From NCBI RefSeq assembly GCF_000484535.1, contig NC_022600.1:3100001-3164000 (forward strand): 64,000 bases of DNA. The letters run 5' to 3'. Both the position numbers and the translations under genes were made by a program. Source of the DNA: Gloeobacter kilaueensis JS1 (GTDB lineage Bacteria > Cyanobacteriota > Cyanobacteriia > Gloeobacterales > Gloeobacteraceae). Within the stretch, counting starts at the first letter, position 1; the number at the start of each line of letters is the position of its first letter. Shown here piece by piece: positions 52,466 through 61,135 of this stretch. A model generated the notes under the pieces. The model did not search any database and was not told the origin of the DNA. It saw only the letters and a list, made by a program, of their open reading frames with translations.

Positions 52466-53148
52466 CCGAAGAGGGTTCTGTTATCCGTGTATTGCTGGTC
52501 GAAGACCACGCCCTGATGCGCCGGGGCATCAAGGGCCAGTTTGCCTTGATCAAGCGCTTCGAGATCGTCGGTGAAGCCGCCGACGGTGCGCAGGCAGTGG
52601 AGATGGCTACCCAGTACGAACCGGATATCGTCTTGATGGACATCGATCTGCCGGTGCTCGATGGCATCGGTGCCACCCAGCAGATCAAAAGCGCCCGGCC
52701 CCAGGTGCGGGTGCTGGCCCTCACCGCCTTCGACGAGGACACCCAGGTAGTCGGAATGCTCGCCGCTGGGGCGGACGGTTATTGTCTAAAAAGCGTCGAA
52801 TGGGACCAGTTGATGGCGGTCATCGACCTGTTGATGGGAGGCGGTGCCTACCTCGACCCGCAGGTGGCGCAGAAGGTGGCGCGGTTACTGAAGCCCGGAG
52901 CCCAGGCTGCCGCCCCGTCTGCTCCTGTGGGTGCGGCGCATTCGAGCTTTCAAGGCCCTGCCTTGAGTAGCCGCGAGCGCGAGATCTTAAAGCTCATCGC
53001 CGAGGGTGAATCCAATCAAGAAATTGCCGACAAGCTCTACCTGTCGCTCGGCACCGTCAAGTCCTACGTGCGCATGGTCCTCAACAAACTGAGCGTCGAT
53101 GATCGGGTGCAGGCGGCAGCCAAGGCCGTGCGCGAAGGGTTGATCTAA
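52462..53148 (+). CDS. NarL-family response regulator, partner of the kinase at 50972
   Basis: 228 residues from ATG 52462. Receiver with E14-D15 and phospho-acceptor D60 in LMDIDLPVLDG, K109 region YCLKSVE; C-terminal LuxR-type HTH with LSSREREILKLIAEGESNQEIADKL and VKSYVRMVLNKL. An Ala/Pro-rich linker (QAAAPSAPVGAAH) joins the domains. Gene overlap of four bases with the kinase shows a true pair. HTH sequence is very close to that of the orphan regulator at 23156 (TVKTHVRNIL vs TVKSYVRMVL), so they may read related sites. Confidence 0.93.
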   Translation: MTEEGSVIRVLLVEDHALMRRGIKGQFALIKRFEIVGEAADGAQAVEMATQYEPDIVLMDIDLPVLDGIGATQQIKSARPQVRVLALTAFDEDTQVVGMLAAGADGYCLKSVEWDQLMAVIDLLMGGGAYLDPQVAQKVARLLKPGAQAAAPSAPVGAAHSSFQGPALSSREREILKLIAEGESNQEIADKLYLSLGTVKSYVRMVLNKLSVDDRVQAAAKAVREGLI

Positions 53149-53780
53149 GGGGCAGCAAAGGCGGCCTGCTCGGCGACGTTGACGGCGTGATCGGCGATGC
53201 GCTCCAGGAATTTGCACACCAGCACCAGATTGAGAGGAACGGCGCTGTCGGGGGGTGGCTCCTGCTCCAACAAAGCACTCAAGTTCGAAAAAAGCCGCAG
53301 ATAATCGGCATCGACCGCATCGTCCATCGCCCTCACCCCCAGGCCGGTCTGCCGGTCGAGGTGTACCCAGCTTTCGCGGGCGGTGCGCAGCATTTCTGCG
53401 GTCCGCTCGCCCATCGCCGCAAATTGATCGATAAAGGGCGGCAACGGTTTACCGCTCAGAGCCAGGGCAACATCGGCAATATCGTCGGCATAATCGCTCA
53501 CCCGCTCCAGATCGACGATCGCTTCGAGGATGGCCGTGATGTAGCGCAGGTCGCGGGCGACCGGTGCCTGCAGGTTGATAAGCGCCAGACACCGCTCGTA
53601 GATGGTGCGGTTGAGCGCGTCCACCTCCGCTTCGAGCTGCTTGACCCGCTGTGCTGCCGCAATATCCGAGCGCACCAGGGCCGTCAGGGCGTCGTCGAGC
53701 GCCATCAAGGCGAGCGAACCCATCCAGATAAGCTCGCTGCGCGTATCGTCGAGATCCTGCAGAAAATGCTGGCGGGTCAC
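53145..53780 (-). CDS. phoU: PhoU-like phosphate regulator
   Basis: 211 residues, two PhoU three-helix bundles with the pattern E/DxxxD. Motifs include LEAEVDALNRTIYERCLALI and DLRYITAILEAIVDLERVSDYADDIAD in the first half, then VCKFLERIADHAVNVAE in the second. PhoU links the Pst transporter to the PhoR kinase and represses the phosphate regulon. No pst genes are adjacent here. Its stop interlocks with that of the response-regulator gene, so the genes are convergent and not an operon. Confidence 0.9.
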   Translation of the reverse strand: MTRQHFLQDLDDTRSELIWMGSLALMALDDALTALVRSDIAAAQRVKQLEAEVDALNRTIYERCLALINLQAPVARDLRYITAILEAIVDLERVSDYADDIADVALALSGKPLPPFIDQFAAMGERTAEMLRTARESWVHLDRQTGLGVRAMDDAVDADYLRLFSNLSALLEQEPPPDSAVPLNLVLVCKFLERIADHAVNVAEQAAFAAP

Positions 53781-53852
53781 ATCGCCTGACGATGATTTTC
53801 TTTAGAATAACGACTGAATAGAGAGTTTTCCAGAGAAAATAGGCGGCAATCC

Positions 53853-54884
53853 TCAGTTTGCCACCGCCTTGAGATCGTCGGTCAGATGCAGGATGTAGGT
53901 ACCGCCGCCCTGGAGGACGACCGCCTTCGGGGGCGGCGGGGCATTAAAAAGTCCGCCCAGCAGGCCACCGACGATCGCGCCGAGGCCGCCGCCCAGTACG
54001 GTGCCCAGCATTCCACCGGCCAGGGTGCCGTTCGCTCCCGTAGATTGTCGGTAGGCCGGGATCATGGGTGTCGCCGCCGACAGTGTGAGCTTTCGCTCGC
54101 CGGTGTCGATCTGCTGGAGGACCAGCCTTGCCCCCTCCGGATTGGACTGCACCTGGCCCTCGCCGATGCTGCCGCTCGGGATCAAGATCGATCCGAGTTC
54201 GTCGAGGACGCTCCAGACGACGACGAACCGCACCGGCACACTTTGATCGCCGCTCACGGTCAGGCCCTTTTCGAGGGTGACGGTGATCGCACTGCCTGTG
54301 CGCAACAGCGTGCCGTCCCCCCGCGCCGGATCGGCCACCGGCTGCCCGGCTGTGAGCGGTTCGCCGATCACCGGCAGATTGGCTGCCCTCGGGGCGACGA
54401 CGACGCGCCTTTGATCGAGCTGGGTTCGGGGGAGGACGGCCATCTGGGGAAGGGCTCCGGCGTAGAGCACGATCGCCATCCGCGCCAGTCCCGCCCCGTT
54501 TGCCTTGAGCAGATGGCCTGCCTGCCGGGAGGTGACGGCGCACTGCACCGGGCCGGGCCTGCCCAGTAAGCGGGCGCGCAGCGTCACCTGCAAATTCCGG
54601 TCTTCTCTGGTGGCCAGCAACCGGGCCACCTGGACGAGCGAGAGCTTCAGCTCCTCGGCGCTGGTATAGAGCTGGTTGCTCTCCACCAGCCAGTTCTGGC
54701 CCTGGCGGCTGAGGCGAAACTGATCGCCAAGCAGCCCGGTTTCTAAAAGTGCGCTCTGCAACTGGATGAGGGTGGCTGCCCCTGCCGCCGCCGGCTGGAG
54801 AACCAGCATCGCCACCAACAGATAGATGAGCCTGCTGTACCGCTTTTGTCGATCGCCGCTTCGAGCCCCTAGGATGGAAACCAC
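53853..54884 (-). CDS. Secreted hypothetical protein with glycine-zipper C-terminus
   Basis: 343 residues from GTG 54884, which has GGAGG six bases upstream and starts a signal peptide (LIYLLVAMLVLQPAAAGAA); a much longer frame exists upstream but overlaps the divergent gene and is not believable. The central part, about 230 residues, is rich in strands and contains PVIGEPLTAGQPVADPARGD and LDELGSILIPSGSIGEGQV. Near the C-terminus a glycine zipper (GTLAGGMLGTVLGGGLGAIVGG, quoted in part: GGMLGTVLGGGLGAIVGG) suggests insertion in a membrane or oligomerisation. Resembles TrbI/VirB10-like or slime-coat-type proteins only vaguely. Family unassigned. Confidence 0.7.
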   Translation of the reverse strand: MVSILGARSGDRQKRYSRLIYLLVAMLVLQPAAAGAATLIQLQSALLETGLLGDQFRLSRQGQNWLVESNQLYTSAEELKLSLVQVARLLATREDRNLQVTLRARLLGRPGPVQCAVTSRQAGHLLKANGAGLARMAIVLYAGALPQMAVLPRTQLDQRRVVVAPRAANLPVIGEPLTAGQPVADPARGDGTLLRTGSAITVTLEKGLTVSGDQSVPVRFVVVWSVLDELGSILIPSGSIGEGQVQSNPEGARLVLQQIDTGERKLTLSAATPMIPAYRQSTGANGTLAGGMLGTVLGGGLGAIVGGLLGGLFNAPPPPKAVVLQGGGTYILHLTDDLKAVAN

Positions 54885-54908
54885 CGTGGACCTCCGGGTA
54901 CGCAAAAG

Positions 54909-55520
54909 ATGATGCTGCCTACATGGTACGTACAGGCTACCCTCGCCGGGGCACTCATCGCACCGGGCCTCCTTCTGGCCCAATCGGTTCCTGATCCGTC
55001 CTCTGAGCCGTCGCTCTCGACGCGGCTGGAGGTGCTGCAGGTCGTGCCGGAGTGGGTGCGCGGGACCTGGCGCTACACGTCGATCGTCGTCAAAGAGCAG
55101 GGTTTTGCGAACCTGGGCCGCTACCGCCAGGAAGAGCTGACCCTGCCGGGGGATCTTTCGGCGTTCTACTACACCCACTACGACAGTGGCGAGCGCCTGC
55201 AGCGGCTCTGCTGGCAGGTCAACCGCCACACCGACCGCTTTTTTAGTTTTACCGAGCGCCTGCGCGACCAGCGCGGGGCCATCCTTGAGAGCACCGCCGA
55301 GATTACCCGCGTTGCGCCGGGCCGCTCTGCCATCCGCCAGCGGACCCTTGTGCTCAAAGCCGGTGGCTGGACCGGCACCAGGGCGCGGGGCGGTCTTTTT
55401 GAGTTTGCCGACGGCAAAAGCGGCGCATCTCACCTGCGCACCGGCCTGATGATCCGCGATCCCGGCACCGAGAACCAGCCCGGTGCCGGGGTGGATCTGC
55501 AGAAGTTGCGCTGCACCTGA
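54909..55520 (+). CDS. Secreted hypothetical protein (cyanobacterial type)
   Basis: 203 residues. A signal peptide (QATLAGALIAPGLLLAQ) is followed by a compact domain with WVRGTWRYTSIVVKEQG, RYRQEELTLPGDL, FSFTERLRDQRGAILESTAEI and IRQRTLVLKAG, a pattern of strands like a lipocalin-type or DUF barrel. I do not recognise the family. Divergent from the glycine-zipper gene with only 24 bp between the starts, so both promoters must overlap the genes. Confidence 0.65.
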   Translation: MMLPTWYVQATLAGALIAPGLLLAQSVPDPSSEPSLSTRLEVLQVVPEWVRGTWRYTSIVVKEQGFANLGRYRQEELTLPGDLSAFYYTHYDSGERLQRLCWQVNRHTDRFFSFTERLRDQRGAILESTAEITRVAPGRSAIRQRTLVLKAGGWTGTRARGGLFEFADGKSGASHLRTGLMIRDPGTENQPGAGVDLQKLRCT

Positions 55521-55572
55521 AGCCGGAGCGTTCTTTAGATTTCAAAATTGCACCCGACGCAAGAAAACGACC

Positions 55573-56835
55573 ATGCCCCATCCCCTGGCGCTCCTGATTT
55601 TCGTCGCCGTCCTGCTCCTGGTGCTTGCCCGGCCCTACCGGTTGCCGGTCGCCTACCCGGCGGTGGCCGGGGCTGCGCTGATGCTACTGCTTGGAGCTGT
55701 CCAGCCTGCCGACGTCCTTCAGGTGGTGCGATTGAGCTGGGATGCGGTGCTCACCTTGATTGCGCTGGTGATTCTCTCGATGGCGCTCAGGGCAAACGGC
55801 TTTTTTCGCTGGGCCGCCCTGCAGGTGGTGCGCCGCTCCGGCGGCAATGGCCGCGTCCTGTTGGTGGTGCTCATCGCCCTCACGGCCCTGGTCGCTGCGA
55901 TTCTCGCCAACGACGGGGCGGTGCTCATTCTTACCCCCCTCGCCTGGGAGCTGATGGACGAACTGGAGGTAGACCCACCGGGCCGCTTTGCCTATCTCTT
56001 TGCCGTTGGCTTCGTCTGCGACGCAGCGAGCACCCCCCTGCTGGTGAGCAACCTCACCAATATTCTCTTTGCCGATGCCTTTGGCCTCGATTTTCTCTCC
56101 TTTGCCCGCACGATGGCGCTACCCACTCTTTTTGCCCTGACAAGCAGCGCCGTTACGCTGTTGGCCTTGTTCTGGTCCGCCCTGCCCGAGCGCTATGCTG
56201 CTGGGACCCTCGCCGTCCCCGGCGCTGCCCTGCGGGACCGGCAGGCTTTTATTACCGCCTGGCTGGGCCTGGCTGCGATGGCCGTCGGTTATCTGAGTGC
56301 TTCTGTTATCCACCTGCCGGTTTCGCTGGCAGTGATGCCTGTGAGCACCGTTCTTTTGGTGCAGGCCGTGCAGCGCAAGTTGCTCACTCCCCGCCAGATC
56401 TTCAGCGAAGGACCCTGGGGCATCCTCTTTTTTGCCGTCGGTCTATTTGTCGTCGTCGTCGGCCTCTACCGCGCCGGGGGGCTGCAACCGCTCGTCGCCG
56501 CCCTCGAACAACTGAGCCGTAGCGGGCAGTCCTTTGGCGTCGGAGGGCTGGTCACCGGTCTTTCTGCTATTTTTAATAACCTGCCTGCCGCTCTGGTCGT
56601 CCTTCTGGGCCTCAAATCCGCTGCCGCCCCTCCCCACGAGCTGCAGCGAGCTGTCTACGCGAGCATCCTGGGCACCAACATCGGCTGCAAACTCACCCCC
56701 ATCGGCTCGCTCTCTACCCTGCTGTGGCTCGAACTGTTGCGCGCGCGCGGCCTTGTCATCCGCTGGGGACAATACCTGCGCTACGCCGTGCCCCTCACCT
56801 TGATTGTCCTGTTCAGCAGTCTGGCCGGACTTTAA
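55573..56835 (+). CDS. ArsB/NhaD-superfamily ion permease (ArsB-like)
   Basis: 420 residues from ATG 55573, about ten membrane helices. Superfamily motifs are VAAILANDGAVLILTP (first re-entrant loop) and ASILGTNIGCKLTPIGSLSTLLWL near the end, which is typical of ArsB arsenite permeases (GxxLGxxLTPIGSLxTLLW). No ArsR, ArsC or ArsA genes are adjacent, so substrate is open: arsenite/antimonite export is likely by family, but other anions are possible. Located in the cytoplasmic membrane. Stop interlocks with that of the convergent phosphatase gene. Confidence 0.85.
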   Translation: MPHPLALLIFVAVLLLVLARPYRLPVAYPAVAGAALMLLLGAVQPADVLQVVRLSWDAVLTLIALVILSMALRANGFFRWAALQVVRRSGGNGRVLLVVLIALTALVAAILANDGAVLILTPLAWELMDELEVDPPGRFAYLFAVGFVCDAASTPLLVSNLTNILFADAFGLDFLSFARTMALPTLFALTSSAVTLLALFWSALPERYAAGTLAVPGAALRDRQAFITAWLGLAAMAVGYLSASVIHLPVSLAVMPVSTVLLVQAVQRKLLTPRQIFSEGPWGILFFAVGLFVVVVGLYRAGGLQPLVAALEQLSRSGQSFGVGGLVTGLSAIFNNLPAALVVLLGLKSAAAPPHELQRAVYASILGTNIGCKLTPIGSLSTLLWLELLRARGLVIRWGQYLRYAVPLTLIVLFSSLAGL

Positions 56836-57599
56836 CTGCCGTGCAGCCGCCGCAACAGTGCCAGATCGACGTAGCGCGACCCGCCGGCGTCGCCTGCGAG
56901 CACCGCGAAGGGAGCGTCCGCTTCGCCGAACTGATCGACTACCAGAGCAGCCCCGTCGAAATTCTGGCCGCGCGTATAGTCGTTGATCGTGACGATCGTC
57001 TTGAGATCCGCGCCCCTCGAAGAGCGCACCCCGTTCGCCGAATCTTCAAAAGCCAGGCACTCCTCCGCCGGCCAGCCTGTCTGCTCTAATACATAAAAAT
57101 AAATGTCCGGTGCAGGTTTTTTGGCCGGGACGATATCGCCTGCCCCGATGCAGGCGAACCAATCGAGGGCATCCTCTCCGAGCGTACTGACAAGCAGTGC
57201 CTCGACATTTTTGGGCGTCGTCGTCGTCGCGATGGCGAGTTGCACCCCGGCCTGCCGCGCCTCTTCAAAAAGTCGCCCGACCCCAGGCCGCAGCGGAATC
57301 GCCCCCCCCTCCAGAATCTCGACAAAATGCCGCGTCTTGGCGGCGTGCAGCGCGGCGATAAAACCATCGAGATCCTGCGGTGCGTCAAAATCGGGCCGGT
57401 AGCGATCGATGAAATAGCGAATGCGCTCTTTGCCACCGGTCACACTCAACAACTCGCCGTACAAGGGCACCGTCCAGTCCCAATCCAGCCCCGCATCCGC
57501 AAACGCCCGGTTGAAGGCAACCCGGTGGCCATCGCGCTCGGTATCGGCCAGCGTACCATCCACATCGAAGATCAACGCGCGCAGCTCACCCATGCCCAT
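56832..57599 (-). CDS. cbbY: HAD-superfamily sugar phosphatase, CbbY type
   Basis: 255 residues. HAD motif I FDVDGTLADTERDGH with two Asp, motif II T in IATTTTPKN, motif III K in VPAKKPAPDIY and motif IV EDSANGVRSS. The cap domain insert and the DTE-x-DGHR sequence match CbbY/CbbZ, which in phototrophs dephosphorylates xylulose 1,5-bisphosphate, an inhibitor of Rubisco. That role is inferred by family. Cytoplasmic. Confidence 0.9.
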   Translation of the reverse strand: MGMGELRALIFDVDGTLADTERDGHRVAFNRAFADAGLDWDWTVPLYGELLSVTGGKERIRYFIDRYRPDFDAPQDLDGFIAALHAAKTRHFVEILEGGAIPLRPGVGRLFEEARQAGVQLAIATTTTPKNVEALLVSTLGEDALDWFACIGAGDIVPAKKPAPDIYFYVLEQTGWPAEECLAFEDSANGVRSSRGADLKTIVTINDYTRGQNFDGAALVVDQFGEADAPFAVLAGDAGGSRYVDLALLRRLHGS

Positions 57600-57635
57600 C
57601 TCGATCGAAGCCCGGCGCTCATCCTATCACGCAGC

Positions 57636-57703
57636 CACCCCTTCCCCTGGAGAGCGCCCTACTCCCCCTCCCCCTGGGGGGGACGGGGCTGGGGGGAGAG
57701 GTT
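57636..57703. repeat. GC-rich dispersed repeat overlapping the 3' end of lspA
   Basis: C-rich runs (CCCCTTCCCCTGGAG, CTCCCCCTCCCCCTGG) followed by G-rich runs (GGGGGGGACGGGG, GGGGGGAGAGG) form an inverted repeat of the same type as 31085-31146. The last 15-20 codons of lspA are made from it, giving the non-family tail SPQPRPPQGEGE. Confidence 0.6.
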
Positions 57704-58198
57704 CGATTTTGATCGCTGCTCGCTCAAAAAAGTACCGATGAGTAGACAGGCGAGGCCGAGGTTGATGGCGATGTCGGCCCCGTTAAAGACCGGAAACTGG
57801 ATAAAGCGAAATTCGAGAAAGTCGGTCACCTCACCGAAGGCAAAGCGGTCAAAGCCGTTGCCGATCGCTCCGCCCAGGAGCAGGCCAAAACCAATCTGCT
57901 CCCAGATGCCAAAGCGCGGGCCGACAAGACCGTAGATGAGCAGGGCAACGCTGACAATTAGCGAGATCCATTTGAGCCAGTCGCTGCCTCCGGCAAACAG
58001 GCTGAAGGCGGCACCGCTATTTTTGGTGAGGGTGAGGTGGAGAATATTTGGCAGCAGGGGAACGCTTTCGCCGGTGAGAAGCTGGCTTGCCGCCCAGAAC
58101 TTGGTGAGCCGGTCGATGGCGATCGCAAGAGCGGCCACCAGCCAGAACCAGGGATTTTTCCATCTCACGGGCGCTGCTCCTACCAGTTGTACGTTCAA
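57659..58198 (-). CDS. lspA: Lipoprotein signal peptidase (signal peptidase II)
   Basis: 179 residues, four membrane helices. Cleaves lipoprotein signal peptides after lipidation. Conserved boxes are DRLTKFWA in TM1, HLTLTKNSGAAFSL, GGAIGNGFDRFAFGEVTDFLEF with catalytic D126 and FPVFNGADIAINLG with D142. The C-terminus (from about 160) departs from the family and is encoded by a GC-rich repeat; this tail is probably dispensable. It follows hemL on the same strand with 18 bp between them. Confidence 0.95.
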   Translation of the reverse strand: MNVQLVGAAPVRWKNPWFWLVAALAIAIDRLTKFWAASQLLTGESVPLLPNILHLTLTKNSGAAFSLFAGGSDWLKWISLIVSVALLIYGLVGPRFGIWEQIGFGLLLGGAIGNGFDRFAFGEVTDFLEFRFIQFPVFNGADIAINLGLACLLIGTFLSEQRSKSNLSPQPRPPQGEGE

Positions 58199-58216
58199 GG
58201 GTAACTGTAAACGGTC

Positions 58217-59515
58217 CTACAGGGTCGCCAGTACCGTGCGCGCCGCTGCGATCGTGTAATCGATGTCAGCCTCGGTGTGGGCGAGGGACATGAACCCGGC
58301 CTCGAACTGCGAAGGGGCAAGGTACACGCCCCGCTCCAGCATTCCCCGGTGGAAGCGGGCGAATTTTTTAAGATCCGAGTGCCGGGCATCGGCGAAGCTG
58401 TCGATCGGTCCCCCGGCGAAAAAGAGGGTAAACATTGCCCCGACCCGGTTGCCGGTGACAGTATGGCCCGTCTCCTGGGCCGCTTTGATGAGGCCGTCCG
58501 CCAGACGGGCTGAGAGGGCTTCGAGGCGCTCGTAGGTACCGGGGCGAGCAAGAATTTCGAGGGTCTTGATCCCGGCAGTCATCGCCAGCGGATTGCCACT
58601 CAGGGTACCGGCCTGGTACATCGGCCCGGCGGGTGCGACCAGTTGCAAGATCTCGCGCCGACCGGCGTAGGCACCGACCGGCAGACCACCGCCAATAATC
58701 TTGCCCAGGCAGGTGAGATCCGGTTCGATGCCGAAGCGGGCCTGGGCACCGCCGTAGGCGAGCCGAAAGCCGGTCATCACCTCGTCAAAGATAAGCAGCG
58801 CCCCGTAGCGGCGGGTCAGATCCCTCAGCCCCTCCAGAAAACCGGGCTTGGGGACAAGACAACCGGCGTTGCCGACCACCGGCTCCAAGATCACCCCGGC
58901 GATCGTGTCCGGGTACTGGCCAAAGAGCGCCTCGACGGCAGCCAGATCGTTGTAGGGAGCCGTCAGCGTCGAGGCAGTGGTCGCTTTGGGTACACCGGGC
59001 GAATCGGGCAGTCCGAGGGTGGCGACGCCGGAACCGGCCTGCACCAGGAGCATGTCGGCGTGGCCGTGGTAGCAGCCTTCGAACTTGATAATCTTTTCGC
59101 GCCCCGTAAAGGCGCGGGCCAGGCGCAGGGCCGACATCGTTGCCTCGGTGCCGGAATTGACGAAGCGGACCATCTCCACCGCCGGAATCGCCTCGATCAC
59201 TGTGCGGGCGAGTTGATTTTCAAGCCGGGTCGGCGCGCCGTAGCTGGTGCCTTTCGGAAGGGCGGCGGCGAGGGCTGTGATCACCTCGGGGTTGGCGTGC
59301 CCGACGATGGACGGCCCCCAGGTATTGATGTAATCGATGTAGCGGTTGCCATCGACGTCCCAGATATACGCCCCCTCGGCCCGCTCGATAAAGACCGGCT
59401 CACCGCCCACCGACTTGAAGGCGCGCACGGGCGAGTTGACGCCACCCGGCATCAACTGCTGGGCCTCGGCAAACAGTTCGTGGGACCGGGTGGTTTGAAA
59501 GGCACTGCTGATCAT
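58217..59515 (-). CDS. hemL: Glutamate-1-semialdehyde 2,1-aminomutase
   Basis: 432 residues, the full family length. Converts glutamate 1-semialdehyde to 5-aminolevulinate, the precursor for heme and chlorophyll by the C5 route. N-terminal [28 protein letters not shown] (PLP phosphate), [11 protein letters not shown] and cofactor lysine K272 in [14 protein letters not shown], followed by [13 protein letters not shown]. Product joins the chlorophyll path that includes chlM in this window. Cytoplasmic. Confidence 0.97.
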   Translation of the reverse strand: MISSAFQTTRSHELFAEAQQLMPGGVNSPVRAFKSVGGEPVFIERAEGAYIWDVDGNRYIDYINTWGPSIVGHANPEVITALAAALPKGTSYGAPTRLENQLARTVIEAIPAVEMVRFVNSGTEATMSALRLARAFTGREKIIKFEGCYHGHADMLLVQAGSGVATLGLPDSPGVPKATTASTLTAPYNDLAAVEALFGQYPDTIAGVILEPVVGNAGCLVPKPGFLEGLRDLTRRYGALLIFDEVMTGFRLAYGGAQARFGIEPDLTCLGKIIGGGLPVGAYAGRREILQLVAPAGPMYQAGTLSGNPLAMTAGIKTLEILARPGTYERLEALSARLADGLIKAAQETGHTVTGNRVGAMFTLFFAGGPIDSFADARHSDLKKFARFHRGMLERGVYLAPSQFEAGFMSLAHTEADIDYTIAAARTVLATL

Positions 59516-59617
59516 GGCGCTCCCGCTGCGGACGTTTTTGCTCAGACCAGATTAACCTACCGCACGCATCGCCCGGCAGGGCGTACAATGCAGGCTGCCT
59601 GCATCCGCCAAGAAGCA

Positions 59618-59956
59618 ATGAGCCTCGTGAATCTGACCGTTAACTTTGCCGGTGGCAACTTTAGCGCGGTCCTGCCCGCCTCTGCCCTGCACGAGCTTGA
59701 TGCGAGTCTCCTGCAACTGCTCGAACATTTGCGCACAGCGACGAGCCAGAGTGGCCGCCGCATCCCTCAGCCCGCCACCGAGTACCGCTACAGCGGCGAG
59801 ATTTTCCTGGAAGTCTTCTGCAATCCCAACCTCTGGCCCTCGCCCTTCGCCGCTAAAGTACTCGTTACCCTCAGAGCAAGCGAGGTGCGCCTGTCGGTCG
59901 AAGTGGACCTCAGCCAGCTGCGGGAGGACGTTCACCTGTCGCTGCAGGCGGTCTGA
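59618..59956 (+). CDS. Conserved hypothetical protein upstream of proB
   Basis: 112 residues from ATG 59618 (ATG 59588 is another option). The sequence alternates strands and helices: VNLTVNFAGGNFSAVLPASAL, YRYSGEIFLEVFCNPNLWP, VLVTLRASEVRLSVEVDLSQL. No signal peptide or membrane segment. Unknown family, probably restricted to cyanobacteria. The gene is 5 bp in front of proB, so co-transcription is nearly certain. The start is divergent from hemL. Confidence 0.65.
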   Translation: MSLVNLTVNFAGGNFSAVLPASALHELDASLLQLLEHLRTATSQSGRRIPQPATEYRYSGEIFLEVFCNPNLWPSPFAAKVLVTLRASEVRLSVEVDLSQLREDVHLSLQAV

Positions 59957-59961
59957 AGGCG

Positions 59962-61071
59962 GTGGCGACCCTCGTAGTCAAGATCGGCACCTCGAGCCTG
60001 AGCGACGCTGCCACAGGCGATCTGCGCCTTGCCACCCTCGGAGGACTCGCAGAAACGCTCACCCGCCTGCGGCGCAAGGGCGAGCGGGTATTACTCGTCA
60101 GCAGCGGCGCGGTCGGCATTGGCTGTGCCCGCCTTGGCCTCAAGGAGCGGCCAGCGAGCGTGGCGGGCAAGCAGGCAGCGGCGGCGGTCGGTCAGGGGCT
60201 TTTGATGAGCATCTACGACCGCTTCTTTGGAGCGCTGGGCCAGCCGGTGGCCCAGGTGTTGCTCACCCGCCAGGATCTGATGGACCGCACGCGCTACCTC
60301 AACGCCCGCGAGACCCTGGGCGAGTTGCTGCGCCTCGGGACGATCCCGATCGTCAACGAAAACGATACGGTCGCCACCGAAGAACTGCGCTTCGGCGACA
60401 ACGACGCCCTTTCGGCCCTGGTGGCGGGGCTTATCGAGGCGGACTGGCTCATCTTGCTCACCGATGTCGCCGGTCTCTATTCGGCCAACCCGCGCCTCGA
60501 CCCGGCAGCCCACCTGCTCCCCGAAATCTCCGAGATCTCCGAATCGCTGCTTCTATCGGCGCGGGGCAAGAGCACCTGGGGCAGCGGCGGGATGGCAAGC
60601 AAACTCGAAGCCGCCCGGATCGCGGCGATGGCCGGGGTGACTACCGTGATCACAGAAGGAAGCACCCCGCAAAATATTGTCCGCATCCTGGCGGGCGAGG
60701 CGGTTGGCACCCGCTTTCGCCTGAGCGGGCCCAGAGGCCGCGCCTCATTGCGCAAGCGCTGGATCGGCCACGGGCTGGTGCCGACGGGTACGCTGCAGCT
60801 CGACGCGGGCGCAGTGGAGGCGGTGCGCAGCGGCGGCAAGTCGCTTTTACCTGCCGGAATTGTCGCCATCGACGGTAATTTCGAGGCCGGTGCCCTTGTT
60901 CGGCTCACCGACACCGGGGGGCACGAATTTGCCCGAGGACTGGTCAACTATTCAAGCAGCGAACTCGCAAAAATTCGCGGCCACAACAGCCAGCAGATCG
61001 CAGCGATCTTAGATCAGCAGGGACCGCCCAAAACAGCCGTACACCGCGATAACCTGATCGTCTGGAGCTAG
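59962..61071 (+). CDS. proB: Glutamate 5-kinase
   Basis: 369 residues, GTG start. Phosphorylates glutamate in the first step of proline synthesis. Amino-acid kinase fold: VVKIGTSSLSD, SSGAVGIGCARLGLKERP, NENDTVATEELRFGDNDALSALVAGL and GKSTWGSGGMASKLEAARIA. From about 280 a PUA domain follows (LPAGIVAIDGNFEAGALV). The end of the gene, NLIVWS, is repeated downstream at 63561-63581 as QLIVWS; the present 3' end is at the border of the restriction-modification island and may have been supplied by the element. Confidence 0.95.
   Translation: MATLVVKIGTSSLSDAATGDLRLATLGGLAETLTRLRRKGERVLLVSSGAVGIGCARLGLKERPASVAGKQAAAAVGQGLLMSIYDRFFGALGQPVAQVLLTRQDLMDRTRYLNARETLGELLRLGTIPIVNENDTVATEELRFGDNDALSALVAGLIEADWLILLTDVAGLYSANPRLDPAAHLLPEISEISESLLLSARGKSTWGSGGMASKLEAARIAAMAGVTTVITEGSTPQNIVRILAGEAVGTRFRLSGPRGRASLRKRWIGHGLVPTGTLQLDAGAVEAVRSGGKSLLPAGIVAIDGNFEAGALVRLTDTGGHEFARGLVNYSSSELAKIRGHNSQQIAAILDQQGPPKTAVHRDNLIVWS
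61054..61069 (+). repeat. Left direct repeat (att-like), within the proB 3' end
   Basis: CTGATCGTCTGGAGCT, codons for LIVWS of ProB. Identical to 63564-63579. Confidence 0.8.
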
Positions 61072-61101
61072 GACGCAAGGATAAGCAAAAAAACCTGCGT
61101 C
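61072..61101 (+). other. Hairpin just inside the left border of the island
   Basis: GACGCAAGG (61072-61080) pairs with CCTGCGTC (61094-61101) with one bulged A; loop is ATAAGCAAAAAAA. It begins at the stop codon of proB. It could end proB transcription or be an arm site for a recombinase. No similar copy at the right border was seen. Confidence 0.45.
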
Positions 61102-61135
61102 AAGATCATGTCAATTGTGCCTCAGGAGCCCTGTA

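Noticed and set aside
54885-55433. Upstream extension of the glycine-zipper protein
   Set aside because: It overlaps the divergent secreted-protein gene on the other strand, and signal peptide plus ribosome site favour GTG 54884.
58643-59617. Long forward frame antisense to hemL, fused in frame to the protein at 59618
   Set aside because: It is the mirror of the hemL codons in high-GC DNA. Only the last 112 codons lie outside hemL and look like a real protein.
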